Of a stretch of DNA of 64,000 nucleotides, positions 12,778-23,898 are shown one piece after another. Position numbers and translations under genes: made by a program. The stretch lies in NCBI RefSeq assembly GCF_964355755.1, contig NC_092675.1, positions 12,229,312 to 12,293,311 on the forward strand. Reading direction: 5' to 3'. Position 1 is the first letter of the stretch. Each line of letters opens with the position of its first letter. Source of the stretch: Antedon mediterranea (lineage: Eukaryota > Echinodermata > Crinoidea > Comatulida > Antedonidae). The notes under the pieces were generated by a model that had not been told where the DNA came from, did not search any database, and was given only the letters and a program-made list of their open reading frames with translations.

Positions 12778-13690
12778 GCCGCGATTTTTTTTTTCGTACA
12801 TAAGTTGGGGACCCCTCATGAAACGTCACAAAATAAACATGAATAATTCATCAGTTAAATTATCTTGTTCCGTGTGCACCCAAGCGTATAGCAACAAGAA
12901 GTGATTACACAACTGCGATACGATACTTTCTACAGTAGGCCTAGGATTCTAAGTCAATTCACGTGATTGCCTTCGCGCACTCTTCTTCACACACATACCA
13001 CTATGCAAAATGTATCGAGTCGAGGCTAATCCGACAGCTAGGCAAGACATTACACTAAGTAGTAATTCATTGGACATAGCCCAAATAAACCTTAGACCCA
13101 CAAGAATAAAGAATGTGTATGATTTGTGTACTTACTTTTTTTTAATTCTGCTATTTTATTATCAAACAATATGCATGTACTCAAAGGAACTTTAAAAATG
13201 CTCGTATATTTATATGAACACATGAGATGGGAAGATTAGACCCACGAGATTAAAAAATGTATTTTTGTGTAAGTTTATTGTTTAATTTTGCTGACTTATT
13301 ACTCGGATTGTGTCATACCAACACACACACGTCACACATACCCACACAGCTACTACTAGAATAGACATGGGTTTAGAGACAAATAATTAGGCCTAATAGT
13401 ATTAATAGAAACTATAATTTTAACACGTAATTCTTTAGTAATACATTATATTAAAAACACCATAAACTAAAGGCTGATTATTTCGACAATCCACACAAAA
13501 CGCAGCTATTCTTCTATGAAATCGCACGCCGCAACAACAGCGGAGTCTGAGATAGGCCTAGAATCGTACCGCAATACGCTTGGGTGCACACGGAACAGGA
13601 AAATTTAACTGATGAATTATTCATGTTTATTTTGTGACGTTTCATGAGGTGGTCCCCAACTTATGTACGAAAAAAAAATCGCGGGCGAGC
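12778..13690. mobile_element. Element with about 115-bp inverted repeats
   Basis: The stretch 12778-12893 (CGTACATAAGTTGGGGACC ... GTGTGCACCCAAGCGTAT) is matched inverted at about 13576-13687 with few differences. The 0.7 kb between arms shows no coding. The right arm is directly followed by a GAGC microsatellite. This is probably a MITE or foldback element. Confidence 0.6.
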
Positions 13691-13720
13691 GAGCGAGCGA
13701 GCGAGCGAGCGAGCGAGCCA
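13684..13720. repeat. (GAGC)n microsatellite
   Basis: About nine GCGA/GAGC tetranucleotide units lie in tandem beside the right arm of the preceding inverted repeat. Confidence 0.85.
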
Positions 13721-14339
13721 GCTTCATGTGTGCGCTGATTTCTGTGACTAAGACCTGGGGCTAGATCATAGTATTTGAGGGCCCCTTATTGTCCGCATTT
13801 GCTTTTTGTTTATGGTCACCATCTGTAAACAAAGTTTATTAAAAAATATAGGCTTAAATAGGCAATTTGGAATAAAAATAAAACCATCATAGAGTCATCA
13901 TAGACATAGTAATAATACTAGGTCTAGCCTCGAGGCTGAGTCAAATAATCATAAGCGCACACATCCATGCAGCCTGGCGCCGCCGATAGGCATTCTCTCT
14001 ACAGAAGCGATGTGAAAAAAATCCTTATCCTTATACGATGACGTCACAGCACCCCATTGGCTGATTATGACGTAATGCAATTTTACCGTATCTTTAGTAA
14101 CCGGAAGTTAGGATACGGTACCGTATCTTTAGCCACGGCGTAAATTTAATTAAATACTTATCACAAACATAAATAAACTCAAAATATTTTCGCCCGTTGA
14201 GTTTCACAACAAACAAACTTGACGGTTTGTTTGTTGATATATAATTACTCCATTTCGTTGGTTTCAGGGGTTGTTCCCATTTCGTACCTGCATTGTATTT
14301 TTTGGACTCCAAATTAATTCAACAAAAAAATTATAATAT

Positions 14340-15112
14340 CCTGAATACCACACCTTAGAATTAGGCCTCATAAGTACTTTTATGAAAGAGATTCACATAA
14401 AAAGTAACAAATAAATACTTGGTTTTATTTATAAATAAAAATTGGTGATTTTACAGACGTGTTTCTCGCACACTCTTTCGCATACTCAACTTTCAATATT
14501 TTCGTTTCTATGGAGCGCTAAAAGAGCAACAGTAATAGAGAGGGTTAAAACTCGATGGAATGCGTCTACACTTAAATTTATTAGTGAAATGCACGTTTAA
14601 TTTCAATATATCTTATCAATAAAAATGCTGTAATATGTTACTGCTGATACTTTTCTATTTTCAAAGAATATTAATCGATCTTAAAATCAGCATCACTACT
14701 TACCCTAGGCCTAGTGATAAGGGCGACCTCAGGGGATATGGTGAATTTGTCGATTTTATTATTAACGTTGACGAAACCGTGTAAAGTATCAACAGTAACT
14801 TTTTATTTGTATTGACAGTGACAATATATATTTAATTCAATATGATTTTTACCAAAAAATTAGTTAAATAGATGGATTCCACATAGTTTTTAGCCACTAT
14901 TAATGTTGCTCTTTTGGCGTTCCATAAAAACGAGATATTAAACATAGAGTATGCGAAATTCGCATGAGAAAATCGTCGGTAAAATCAGGGAAGAGTTAAC
15001 TCTTCCCTGGTAAAATCATTAATTTATTTAAAGAATTTATTGTTATTTTATTGATTCTTTATTTGATTCGTCTTCAACTAATTCTAAGATGTGGTATTCA
15101 GGTTAAAGTTGG
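14340..15112. mobile_element. Foldback element copy 1 (about 330-bp arms)
   Basis: The left arm (about 14340-14690) contains TTTCTATGGAGCGCTAAAAG and GTTACTGCTGATAC. The same blocks appear inverted and diverged in the right arm (about 14757-15110). The sequence ends near TGTGGTATTCAGG, the inverted form of the left-end CTGAATACCACACC. The arms make up most of the element, and no ORF is present. Confidence 0.6.
14986..15009. mobile_element. 24-bp perfect palindrome flanked by GTAAAAT direct repeats
   Basis: CAGGGAAGAGTT is followed directly by AACTCTTCCCTG, a perfect palindrome, with GTAAAAT immediately on each side. A 41-bp relative with the same ends lies at 39080-39120. It looks like two CAGGG-type transposon ends joined with almost no interior; CAGGG ends and 7-8 bp duplications are typical of hAT elements. 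Confidence 0.6.
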
Positions 15113-15235
15113 TTAACAAATTTAGCGTTAAAATACAAGGCATGTGCGAAAGAGAACTATTGGTAATCGTAGGTCTTAGGTTTCGAGATCTGTAGGTCTT
15201 AGGGGGTCTTAGATTTCGTGATCTTATGTTTCGTG

Positions 15236-15975
15236 ACACCCCTTAGAATTAGGCCTTACTAGTACTTTTACGGATATTCACTTTTACGAAGGAGAATCAC
15301 AGAAAAGGTAACACATAAATCCTTTTAATTGATGAATTTACAGGCGTGTTTTTCGTACACCGTTCGTGAATTTCGCCTACTCCTTGTGCAACATTGTCGT
15401 TTCTATGGAGCGCAAAAAGAGCAACTATAATAGATGGCTAAAAACTCAGCTGAATGCGTATATTTAATGCAATTATTGGTAAAAATTACGTTCAATTTCA
15501 TTATATTTTGTCAATGATAATACAACTGAAATGTTACTGTTGATACTGTACAGGGTTTCGTTAACTTTTAAAAATAAAAATCGACAAAGTCATCGTCATA
15601 TGTACTGTAGGTTTATACCTCAATCATCTAAATAACATCCCTAGGCTAGACTATGTAGTAATGCAGATTTAGTGTCGGTTGATATCCTTGGAAAAAAGCA
15701 CATTATCAGCAGTAACATGTTACAGCATTTTTATTTACAAAATATATTGAAATTAAACGTGTATTTCAATAGATGCATTTAAAGTAGACGCATTCCACTG
15801 AGTTTTTAACCCTCTATTAGTATTAGTGTTATAGTTGCTCTTTTGAAGCTCCATAGAAACCAAAATATGGAAATTCGAGTATGCGAGAAAAACTTCTGTA
15901 AAATCTGAAGGAGTTTTTATGTGATTCGCCCTCATAAAAGTACTTATGAGGCCCAATTCTAAGGTGTGGCCTATT
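15236..15975. mobile_element. Foldback element copy 2
   Basis: This is the same family as 14340-15112. The left arm (about 15236-15560) begins CACCCCTTAGAATTAGGCC, and the inverted right arm ends near 15975 with GGCCCAATTCTAAGGTGTGG. The TTTCTATGGAGCGCAAAAAG block and its inverse identify the family. Confidence 0.6.
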
Positions 15976-16301
15976 CACGATAGTCGAAAGGAAGTCGAAA
16001 TAAATACAGGTGCGAAACGGAACTAGCGCCCATACTTTTGTGTTATGTTCCTGTGCTTGGAGGATGACTGTTGTTGATGAAGGATTCTGGTGGTGAGAGG
16101 AACGCGGAATGCATGTTGATGTTGGAAGTGAATGTTGGGATAGTGTCTGTACTCACATTGGCCATGTATGTGGCATCGTTGTTTAGTCTAATAGTGCATC
16201 TATCGGCTTAGTTTTAACAACTATGAAAAACATAATAATAAAACCTAACCCTTCTAAATAATCTCTCTCAAACTAAAAACATATTTTAAAAAATTGTCAA
16301 G

Positions 16302-16354
16302 TAGAGAATCGATCCAGCAAACCAGCCTCAATACAAGCCCACTGAGCCATCCAG
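16302..16354 (-). repeat. tRNA-derived SINE-like relic
   Basis: The minus strand has an A-box-like TGGCTCAGTGG (16339-16349) and, 24 nt on, a B-box-like GGATCGATTCT (16304-16314), the order and spacing of a pol III tRNA promoter. A full cloverleaf is not convincing. The flanks 16036-16301 and 16355-16950 show nothing else recognisable. Confidence 0.4.
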
Positions 16355-16954
16355 TCCGTCGATCCAATCAGGTTTGACTTTGTATATGAATGAATAAAAA
16401 CATATATTATACGTAAGTAACTTCATTTTATTCTATATACTTTGACATGTGATGAGGGAAAGGAAATCTACAAATCATACCTCGGTCACACCTTTGGAAC
16501 ATGCGAATTATCTGAAAAATGCTAATTAATGGTTAAAATATAGGGTATAGATAGAACGCCAATAGAACGCCAACCGCTAGTTATAGAGAGTTAACTTTTT
16601 TTTCCAAATTGTTCTTATGGAACATTTTGTCCAATAAATGACCGCAAGTGCCGTATTTGACCTTATTTTAAAAGGATTAAGGTAACTTTCACCATAGTCA
16701 ATAATTCCATTACAATTCCATTGACTATGCTTTCACGCAGAATTTACGTATCACCATAACTACTCTAGGTAGAGACATCATTTTAGTCTCTATACTTTCA
16801 CTATAAAGAGATGTAATTCCACAAATCACACTTTAGAAACATATGCAATAAACACATACACGCGATCGACCACACAACCTCTCGCCATTCTGGCGAAGCT
16901 AGTTAAATGAAATATGCAACAGCAATGGTTGGTTATGGTGCTCTTGCAATTAGG

Positions 16955-17045
16955 CTACTTCTGTTCTTGAGCCCTCTTCTTTGATTGTCAAACCAAGATA
17001 TATGAACTTATTCACTTTCTTAAGCTCGTCTAAGGATCGTCTTGA
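16955..17045 (-). pseudogene. LINE reverse-transcriptase C-terminal fragment
   Basis: The minus strand reads LDELKKVNKFIYLGLTIKEE followed by GSRTEVA and a stop. This matches the FxYLGxxIxxEG segment downstream of the catalytic core in many non-LTR retrotransposon reverse transcriptases. Only this short piece is left. Confidence 0.5.
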
Positions 17046-17870
17046 ACACCTCAAAGAAGATTTACCATCAACCCCTGATTCTCTTCTAAAGGTTATTCAT
17101 TCATTCATAATTCATTCATAATGGTATATTTATTAAAATCATCTTCCCAGAAAAACTGAATTGTGACAATTTTTTACAATATTAAAAGGTAATTAAAATA
17201 TGTAAAATGTGTAAAAAAGATAGCATAAAATAAAATAAAAAAAACATCAAAAAGTTGAGAAACACACAATACATAAAAAAAAACCAATAAAATAAACGAA
17301 CACAACATCAAAACTAGTAAAAATCTAAATGACCAAGTGAATTGAAAAAATTACCTAACATATTATTTTTTATTCTTATTACTTCAAACATGTATTATAC
17401 AGGGGAATACAATTATTTTCAATACAGTAGTAAAATCATTTGTGGTTCCACTGTCTAATCATGTATGGGATGGAGCTGTTACGATATCTGATAGTCCGGC
17501 AAACAGGGTCAGTAAGTTTGTTTGCACTTCGTAGGCCTCTGCTATGAGACTCAAACCTACTACCTACCTATTCAATGCGATTGCAAAAATAACTGCAATA
17601 CAAGGAACTTTTAAGATAATTTGTATTTCTTTTACATGTTAACACTAAAACGACTACTACTGTCAACGTGGTAAAATGTCATATGCTGTACTGTACATAT
17701 CTATCATTTTTAAATAACTCTTATAAATATTGAGTTAAATGTAACTTCAAGTACTATAACTCAGTAACCCGATTTCCAAGGCACATCTCAGTCTTTCAGT
17801 AGATACATCGAATATCAGTATTGGTGGTGTTCTAGCAACATAGAATGGCAGTGAATGGTAACCGTCGTCG

Positions 17871-18967
17871 TCAATGCAAACTCTGATCAGAGCGTTGCTT
17901 CTTTAACAGTATTCTGAAACCATCTCCTGTCTTCTGCCATCCTACTTGCTTTTTCACAGAGCCAGACACATCTGTTATATTCTTCTCCCATTTGCATCTT
18001 GGTCTTCTTCCTCTCTTCCCTGGAATGAAGGCCTCCATCACTCTCTTCTTCATTCCATCTTGCCGCTTAATGTGACCAAAGCAGCACAGTTTCTGCTTTC
18101 TAACATACTGCAGCAACCTGATCATTTGATACACTAACCTTCTCTCTTATGCTATCATTTGTGCGGTGTTGAATCCATGGGACTCGCAAGATCCTTCGGT
18201 AGCATGTGGTTACAAAGACTGTGATGGGTTTTTAATCCATATTGCGCAGTACCCAGGTCTCACAGGCACATGTGGTCACTGGAAAGACACATTCTTTGAG
18301 AATCCGCAGCTTGGTCACTTTGTCTTGTCCCCCGCCACAGCCTTTTCATCCCAGTGAGAGCTTGTAATCTTATGGCCAATCTGCTTCTGGTTTCTTCATC
18401 CCCTTCCTGGCACCAAGGTACATCAAACATTGTCAGCCTCCTCCAATGCGGATCCACTTCTTTCTATGTTCTGCATGTTTTCGTTTGCCACTTCTCTAGA
18501 AACAGTCATGACTTTGGTCTTGTTCGCATTCATTTTTAGCCCATGAGATACGCTTTCTTCATTCACTGAATCAACAAACTGTTCTTCTGTGATGGCATAA
18601 TGCTGAACAGAGCCGGAGACAAAATGCAGCCCTGTCGGATGCCTTTCTCGATGGTAAACCAATCAGTTGTTCCACACTCAAGCCTAACAGCTGATTGTTG
18701 ATCTTGATAAAGTTTTCTAATTAACTTTACATATGCTGGAAACCCCATCTTCATCATGATGGACCAGAGTTGGTTATATCTGGCATTGTCAAAAGCTTTT
18801 GAGTAGTCTACAAAACAGATGAACAAATCTGCATTTTCAGACATTTGCGAATCAGCATCTGAAGGTTGAAGATGTGATGCACATTCAGTATCCTCGTCAT
18901 TTGGCCAAGAATTTAAGCATGATCTTGCTTGCATGGCATATAAGTGATATGGTTCTATAATTTCCAC
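17871..18967 (-). pseudogene. Decayed LINE reverse transcriptase
   Basis: Minus-strand pieces in shifting frames follow RT order. ADLFICFVDYSKAFDNARYN (RT motif A region) is followed by EKGIRQGCILSPALF (motif B region), then a segment with NANKTKVM. Near 18000 lies CFGHIKRQDGMKKRVMEAF followed by a GRRPRCKW motif, the usual C-terminal GHIxR...GRPRxxW of many LINEs. The FADD motif and several linking segments are missing, so frameshifts and deletions have inactivated it. It lies about 4 kb upstream of the activin-like gene, in the opposite orientation. Confidence 0.75.
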
Positions 18968-19193
18968 ATAGCTTTCTTTGGTAAGTGGAATAGGATTCTG
19001 CGTCAGTCAACTGGCCATTATGTTGTCTGCCAGATCTTTTTTTTTCTCCTTTGTGGCGTTAACCACTATTTATTCAATTCCTCTTCAATAGTTAATACAG
19101 TTATTTCTAATAATAATACTAACTATTTCATTGTTATTCTCACTTTTGTTTGGTTTATATATATATATGCATTAACGACAGCGTGGTACGGCG

Positions 19194-19194
19194 G

Positions 19195-19261
<67 letters not shown>
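19194..19261. repeat. (TA)n microsatellite
   Basis: About 64 bp of uninterrupted TA directly precedes a family S copy. Confidence 0.95.
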
Positions 19262-19263
<2 letters not shown>

Positions 19264-19553
19264 ATTTGATCTCTGGTGCGCGTGCGTACAACTGAGGACT
19301 AGTGCTGTTCCGCCGTACCACGCCGAGAATGTTAAAGAGTCGCTATCCAATCGAGTTTGAACAATACCATGAAAGCCCCAGTGGTCTAATGGTTAGGACA
19401 TCTGCATATCAAGCAGGCGGTCCGAGTTCGAGTCTCGGTTGGGGCGACTTTTTCTCATTCTCACAGATTTCCTCATCTTTATCGTTTCAAATTAATGAAT
19501 TAAATTTCAGTATATCACCGGGCGGTTTAGAATTAATGTTCTGTGCCTGATTT

Positions 19554-19556
<3 letters not shown>
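19262..19556 (+). mobile_element. Family S (tRNA-like, TA-flanked repeat), copy 1
   Basis: Order of parts: GTGCGCGTGCGTACAACTGA, then TGTTCCGCCGTACCACGCC, the tRNA-like body (19375-19446), TTTTTCTCATTC, CTTTATCGTTTCAAATTAA, TATCACCGGGCGGTTTAGAA and a tail of GCCTGATTTGTTTATATA that merges into (TA)n. Both ends abut (TA)n tracts. At least nine substantial copies and several fragments occur in the window. Confidence 0.8.
19375..19446 (+). tRNA. tRNA-like cloverleaf in family S (anticodon AUC)
   Basis: The 72 nt fold fully: acceptor GCCCCAG/TTGGGGC, D stem GTCT/GGAC, anticodon stem TCTGC/GCAGG with loop ATATCAA, and T stem CCGAG/CTCGG with loop TTCGAGT. U33 is present, and positions 34-36 read AUC, which would decode GAU (Asp). 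A-box (TGGTCTAATGG) and B-box (AGTTCGAGTCT) sequences are present. Because the flanks repeat with it in every copy, it is most likely the head of a SINE-type repeat, not a host tRNA gene. Confidence 0.6.
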
Positions 19557-19609
<53 letters not shown>

Positions 19610-19672
19610 CAATGATGTTGCGTAGCACTGTGTAAATCGAATATGAGCACTGTTTCTATAATTTACAGTATG

Positions 19673-19742
<70 letters not shown>

Positions 19743-19763
19743 CATATATATATATATATATAA

Positions 19764-19822
<59 letters not shown>

Positions 19823-19858
19823 CCAAAGGCAGCACAATTGATTTATATATATATATAT
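19557..19858. repeat. (TA)n cluster with short TA-flanked inserts
   Basis: TA tracts at 19557-19605, 19676-19738 and 19743-19820 enclose a 70-bp insert containing ATATGAGCACTGTTTCTATA (19639-19658) and a 20-bp piece starting AATCCAAAGGCAG, the terminus of the Penelope-like family. The first insert recurs at 22701-22740. Confidence 0.8.
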
Positions 19859-20217
19859 AAACAAATCAGGCAAAGAACATTAATTCTAAACCGCCCGGTG
19901 ATATACTGATATTTAATTAATTAATTTGAAACGATAAAGATGAGGAAATCTGTGAGAATGAGAAAAAGTCACCTCAACCGAGACTCGAACTCGGACCGCC
20001 TGCTTGATATGCAGATGTCCTAACCATTAGACCACTGGGGCTTTCATGGTATTGTTCGAACTCGATTGGATAGCGACTCTTTAACATTCTCGGCGTGGTA
20101 CGGCGGAACAGCACTAGTCCTCAGTTGTACGCTACGCACGGGCACCAGAGATCAAATTGATACGCCCTCATCTTACAGTATTTTTATTCACGAGGCGGGA
20201 TCTCCGAAGAGATACTT
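19859..20217 (-). mobile_element. Family S copy 2, fullest
   Basis: This is the longest copy, about 360 bp, on the minus strand. It includes the extra 5' segment (AGTATCTCTTCGGAGATCCC, CCTCGTGAATAAAAATACTG) missing from truncated copies. The tRNA-like body at 19970-20041 has two changes in the 3' acceptor strand. TA dinucleotides border both ends. Confidence 0.8.
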
Positions 20218-20226
20218 TATATATAT

Positions 20227-20303
20227 AAACAAATCAGGCAAAGAACATTAATTCTAAACCGCCCGGTGATATACTGAAATTTAATTAATTAATTTGAAAC
20301 GAT
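20227..20303 (-). mobile_element. Family S tail fragment
   Basis: Only the tail half (AAACAAATCAGGCAAAGAAC through AATTTGAAACGAT) is present, bounded by TATATA on both sides. Confidence 0.75.
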
Positions 20304-20379
20304 ATATATAAATCAACTCTACTCTGCTGCATCCACCGGTTTTATCTATATTTTTTGTTATCACCATCGTTTTTTGTTG

Positions 20380-20622
20380 TGTACCTGTTTGTTTTATAAC
20401 AAGTATGGCCAATTCCAAGCAAGTTTTGTTAACATCTTTGATTGGCTGATTTGTTTTATTATGTAATTTTGTGACTTATATATGTTATCCTTTGTTACAA
20501 TTCTCTTCACCTGTTGATGGGCTATGCCCGAAACATGTCGTAAAAATAAATCTATATTGAGGCAGTTTTAACTTATTGATCTTGATTTTTTTCTATATCC
20601 TGCCTATGCAGCTCTTTGATTT
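20380..20622 (+). mobile_element. Second hammerhead-bearing TA-flanked terminus (family P2)
   Basis: The sequence contains GATTGGCTGATTTGTTTTAT, a hammerhead-like core (20511-20539), TTGAGGCAGTTTTAACTTA and an end CTCTTTGATTTATATATA leading into (TA)n. A second, decayed copy is at 24890-25035. The layout mirrors the terminal repeat of the Penelope-like family. No coding part of P2 is in the window. Confidence 0.6.
20511..20539 (+). ncRNA. Hammerhead-ribozyme-like motif (P2)
   Basis: CTGTTGA, stem II GGGC-TAT-GCCC, GAAA, then CATGTC. Canonical hammerhead is CUGAUGA - stem II - GAAA - stem III - UH; this copy has U for A in the first box, while the copy at 24982 keeps CTGATGA but lost GAAA. 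The combined pattern has a short palindromic stem III (ACATGT), as in minimal hammerheads reported from Penelope-like elements. Confidence 0.55.
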
Positions 20623-20646
20623 ATATATATATATATATATATATAT

Positions 20647-20833
20647 GTTATGGGCCAGTGGTCTAATGGTTAGTTAGGGCAACTGCATATCAAGCAGACG
20701 GTGCGAGTTCGAATCTCGGTTGGGGAGACCTTTTCTCATTCTCCCAGATTTCCTCATCTTTATCGTTTCAAAAATTAATTAAATAATTTTCAGTGTATCA
20801 CCGGGCGGTTTGGAATTTATTTCTATGCCTGTT
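20647..20833 (+). mobile_element. Family S copy, divergent, 5'-truncated
   Basis: The copy begins at the tRNA-like body (20652-20727), which has about four extra nucleotides in the D arm. The usual tail follows (CACCGGGCGGTTTGGAATTT, GCCTGTTGTTATATATA). It is bounded by (TA)n on both sides. Confidence 0.7.
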
Positions 20834-20855
20834 GTTATATATATATATATATATA

Positions 20856-22451
20856 TAAATATATATATGAAATTTAATCATATCAGTACTCTTATTTTAA
20901 ATTTCATAGAATTATTAATATTTTCACTATTTTCTCTTCTTTTTTTTTTTTTTTAATATTTATAGCAACAAAAAAATCGTTATTATTCACTGGAATGAAG
21001 CTGTTTGCAATTCTTCTTCACATCCATCATTTCCATGCTCAAAAATAGAGGATCTATTTCAATTTAATATCGTTAGAATCATGATTATGCATTGTTCCAA
21101 ATGCAACCATTGTGCAATGTTTCTACTTTGTGCCGGCTTCCTTTTTCCACTCGACATCGCATATTGGGAGTTCGAGCATATTAACGGCAGTTTCCAACTA
21201 TAGTTTCTGGAATCTCTAGGCGACCAATAAATACTGATACGTAATGCCCAACATTTTCCCGGCCCTAAATGTTCGCGATTTGATTTTATTGGGCGAATGT
21301 ATTTCGCCTCTGCGATCGAAGTCAAACAATGGTCCAATGGACAGTAAACATTACAGAAATTGAATATGCGATTTTAAATTTAGGGTTGCAACTAAATATT
21401 TAATGTTTTTAATACACAGTGAGTGAGGCACGTATTTAATAGATTAGATTACATTCTTTTTATTTTTAATATTTTATATATAACAATTCTGTTTCATAAA
21501 CAAAACTTTGATTCCTTCTTTCTTTCCGACAATCCCGAAAAAGCCTCCTAGTTTCAGACGCGATATTTTACTAACGCCATACGGTCTCACTTGCTTATCT
21601 TCCCATCCATATCTTGTTCGTGGGGTTTTGATCGGAGGTCGGGAAGTAGGCTAATTTGGTTGATTTTTATGCTAACTCACTCCCCTGGGAATTATATATT
21701 TTTTTGGTTAATCAGTCTTCTAACTTTGTGGGTGGGCGGGTACAACTCGGTATAAGGAAAACGAGTTATGTCGTCAAGGCCATAGGTCAAGTTCAAATTT
21801 CAAAATCCGATCGAGCTGAAACTCTTGATCAATAGTATAACTCATGGAGTCTTGAAAGTGTAGGGTCAAAAGTCACACAATTCATATGAATGGATTTATG
21901 TTCTATTGAAAATAGTATCTCTAGTTTGTCCTCTAGTTTGCCTCTGCATTTAAACATCATTAATAAAATGTTGAAGAGAGGACCGAGTCTATGATTTAAG
22001 GGATTATATGGCTTAATTGGATTCTTTGATTAGACCTGTCAACAACTGACAGCGTGGCATCAATCCAGTCGTTGAAAAGTATACAGTACAAGCAAATATA
22101 TTTACAGTACTGTACTTTGCAATCGATTACAGATCATCTTGCGCGTGCTGTTGATTGACAAGTTATCTGAATTCAGTTTGTGTAACTTATATTTATTGGG
22201 GTAATCTTTTGTGTAGAACCTATGTTTACATAATACTGTACAAACATATTTCATGACCGTTCGATCATGCTGATTGAATCTATCTGAACAAGAATGTCTT
22301 GATTTGTCAACTTTTATTTACATAACTCAGCATCGATCAGTTCAATCAAAGCGAACATCTACTCAATCTCCTTCTTTTCAAATTGATATGTTGTTAATAC
22401 ACAATTACACCTTTTTACAAGCAATAATAGATAGTTCTTATCCAATAACTT

Positions 22452-22453
<2 letters not shown>
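20856..22453. other. No gene recognised
   Basis: AT-rich sequence without conserved coding frames. Small open frames at 21059-21337 and elsewhere show no recognisable motif. Confidence 0.4.

Positions 22454-22546
<93 letters not shown>
22454..22546. repeat. (TA)n microsatellite
   Basis: About 92 bp of TA, adjoined on the right by a Penelope-type terminus. Confidence 0.95.
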
Positions 22547-22550
<4 letters not shown>

Positions 22551-22660
22551 CCAAAGGCAAATTACTGAAAAAAATTACAATGCTGTGGGTATCAGTGGCT
22601 GGATCTCAATGGAGATACAAAAAAAAAGCGAAAAGCTAAATCAAAACGATAAAGTAAAAC
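22547..22660 (-). mobile_element. Penelope-like terminal fragment
   Basis: AATCCAAAGGCAAATTACTG, TGGGTATCAGTGGCTGGATC and AAACAGCCAGAAAAGTTAGC match the terminus of the element at 26.0-31.0 kb. It stops before the hammerhead core. Confidence 0.75.
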
Positions 22661-22751
22661 AGCCAGAAAAGTTAGCAGTATAAATCGTAAATCATGTTCC
22701 GAATATGAGCACTGTTTCTATAATTTACAGTATGATTTATGTCTGCAGATT

Positions 22752-22865
<114 letters not shown>

Positions 22866-23147
22866 TACTATATTATGTAGGCCTAAAGATAATTAATAGA
22901 TTTGTTGTACAATAACAATTTACACCAATAAAAAAATCTGAATTTCTAGTTAATATCAGCACTATTCCAACAGGTAGTTTATTCTCCAAGTTTATTAGTA
23001 TGTATATCAGATTGGCGCGTGTCAAATTTCCACAAGACCGGTTGCACGTTTATTCTCTGAATTGTAGGCGGAGTTTCATATATTAATCGGTTTGAACTAC
23101 TGTGTGCCGTGTAGATATGTTAAGCACAAGTTGAGGTACCGTTCCAA

Positions 23148-23155
23148 TATAAATA
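23148..23155 (+). promoter_or_regulatory. TATA-like box of the activin-like gene
   Basis: TATAAATA lies 140 bp upstream of the start codon, with a CCAAT-box-like GATTGG at 23165-23170. If used, transcription would start near 23180 and give a 5' UTR of about 115 nt. This rests on sequence only. Confidence 0.4.
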
Positions 23156-23268
23156 CTTGTTTCTGATTGGTTGACAAAGTCAGCTGTGAAGGATTAATCC
23201 AAGTACCTATTTTTGCGATTTCTTTTTGGCCTTGTCTGTGGTTCTACGCACAAGTAGTTATTCATTCC

Positions 23269-23292
23269 ATGGAACCGAAGCGTAATCAGTAA
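23269..23292 (+). other. Seven-codon uORF before the main start
   Basis: ATG GAA CCG AAG CGT AAT CAG TAA ends two nucleotides before the main ATG at 23295. If both are in the mRNA, reinitiation or leaky scanning would be needed to translate the ligand. Confidence 0.5.
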
Positions 23293-23294
23293 AC

Positions 23295-23898
23295 ATGAGG
23301 TCTATACTGTTTTTACCGTTTACATTATTTTACATTATTATCTCAACTGTTGATAGTGCAGCTGTATTGAAAATGAAGGAACGGTCGGTCGACAGCTTGG
23401 AAACACCACAGACAAGGAAATCCACTAGGAATGGGACACCTGTCACAGAAAGCATACGATTGGAAACCACTTATCGGGCTATTATTGGGACCTCTAAACA
23501 AAATAATGTTAAACATCATCGCAAGACACACAACCAAAATAGGTCAAAATTCGATTACGGAGACCAAGAAGATCTCCACAGTTCGCAAGAAAATTCAGAC
23601 GTGCCCGAACAATCATCATTAAAAATACATCATCAGAAAATGTCTAGTCTCAATGAAAGCGACCCACAGACGGAACGAAAATTAAGGTTAGAGATGATCA
23701 AACAGCAAATATTGGATAAACTTCGCCTAGATGCTCCACCAAAAATGACAGGGAAACGGACGCGGCTACCGGAGCCCCTTGCCTTCTCCGAGCGTTCACT
23801 TGTAGGTGACATGCAAAGTGACCAGCCACCGCCACCAGTAGACATTGAGGACAATTATTACGGCAAATTAACTGAAGTTATAATATTTTCAGAAGAAG
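23295..23898 (+). CDS. INHB-like: Activin/inhibin-beta-like TGF-beta ligand, exon 1 (signal peptide and N-terminal prodomain)
   Basis: This exon encodes residues 1-201 plus the first base of codon 202. Residues 1-22 are a hydrophobic signal peptide (SILFLPFTLFYIIIS core), so the product is secreted. Residues 24-120 are polar and low in conservation. Residues 131-150 (RLEMIKQQILDKL ... DAPPK) match the amphipathic alpha-1 latency helix of activin and myostatin prodomains. LTEVIIFSEE at the exon end corresponds to the conserved strand (EIITFAE in activins) where activin genes are split. The donor is G|GTAGGT at 23898/23899, phase 1. The start has A at -3 and a signal peptide begins right there. 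The open frame runs on about six codons into the intron before a stop, so without splicing the protein would be truncated. Confidence 0.85.

Larger units (their letters stand above)
11740..16035. repeat. Composite of nested inverted repeats
   Basis: The outer arms contain TTCCGTTTCGCACCTGT (about 11753-11769) and its inverted counterpart near 16005-16021, each followed inward by an inverted ATCGTGAATA-CACACC block. A second inverted pair of about 80 bp, rich in AAGATCACGAAA-type words, lies at about 11815-11890 and 15160-15240. Smaller inverted-repeat elements are nested inside. The layout suggests foldback-type transposons inserted into one another. No coding sequence is visible. Confidence 0.5.

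Noticed and set aside
12208-12846. Overlapping open frames of about 200 codons on both strands
   Set aside because: A 21-bp minisatellite without stops keeps several frames open; the frames consist only of repeat units.
18944-19550. Open frames spanning family S (ending [15 protein letters not shown])
   Set aside because: The same peptide appears wherever family S occurs, on either strand; it is a repeat read-through, not a gene.
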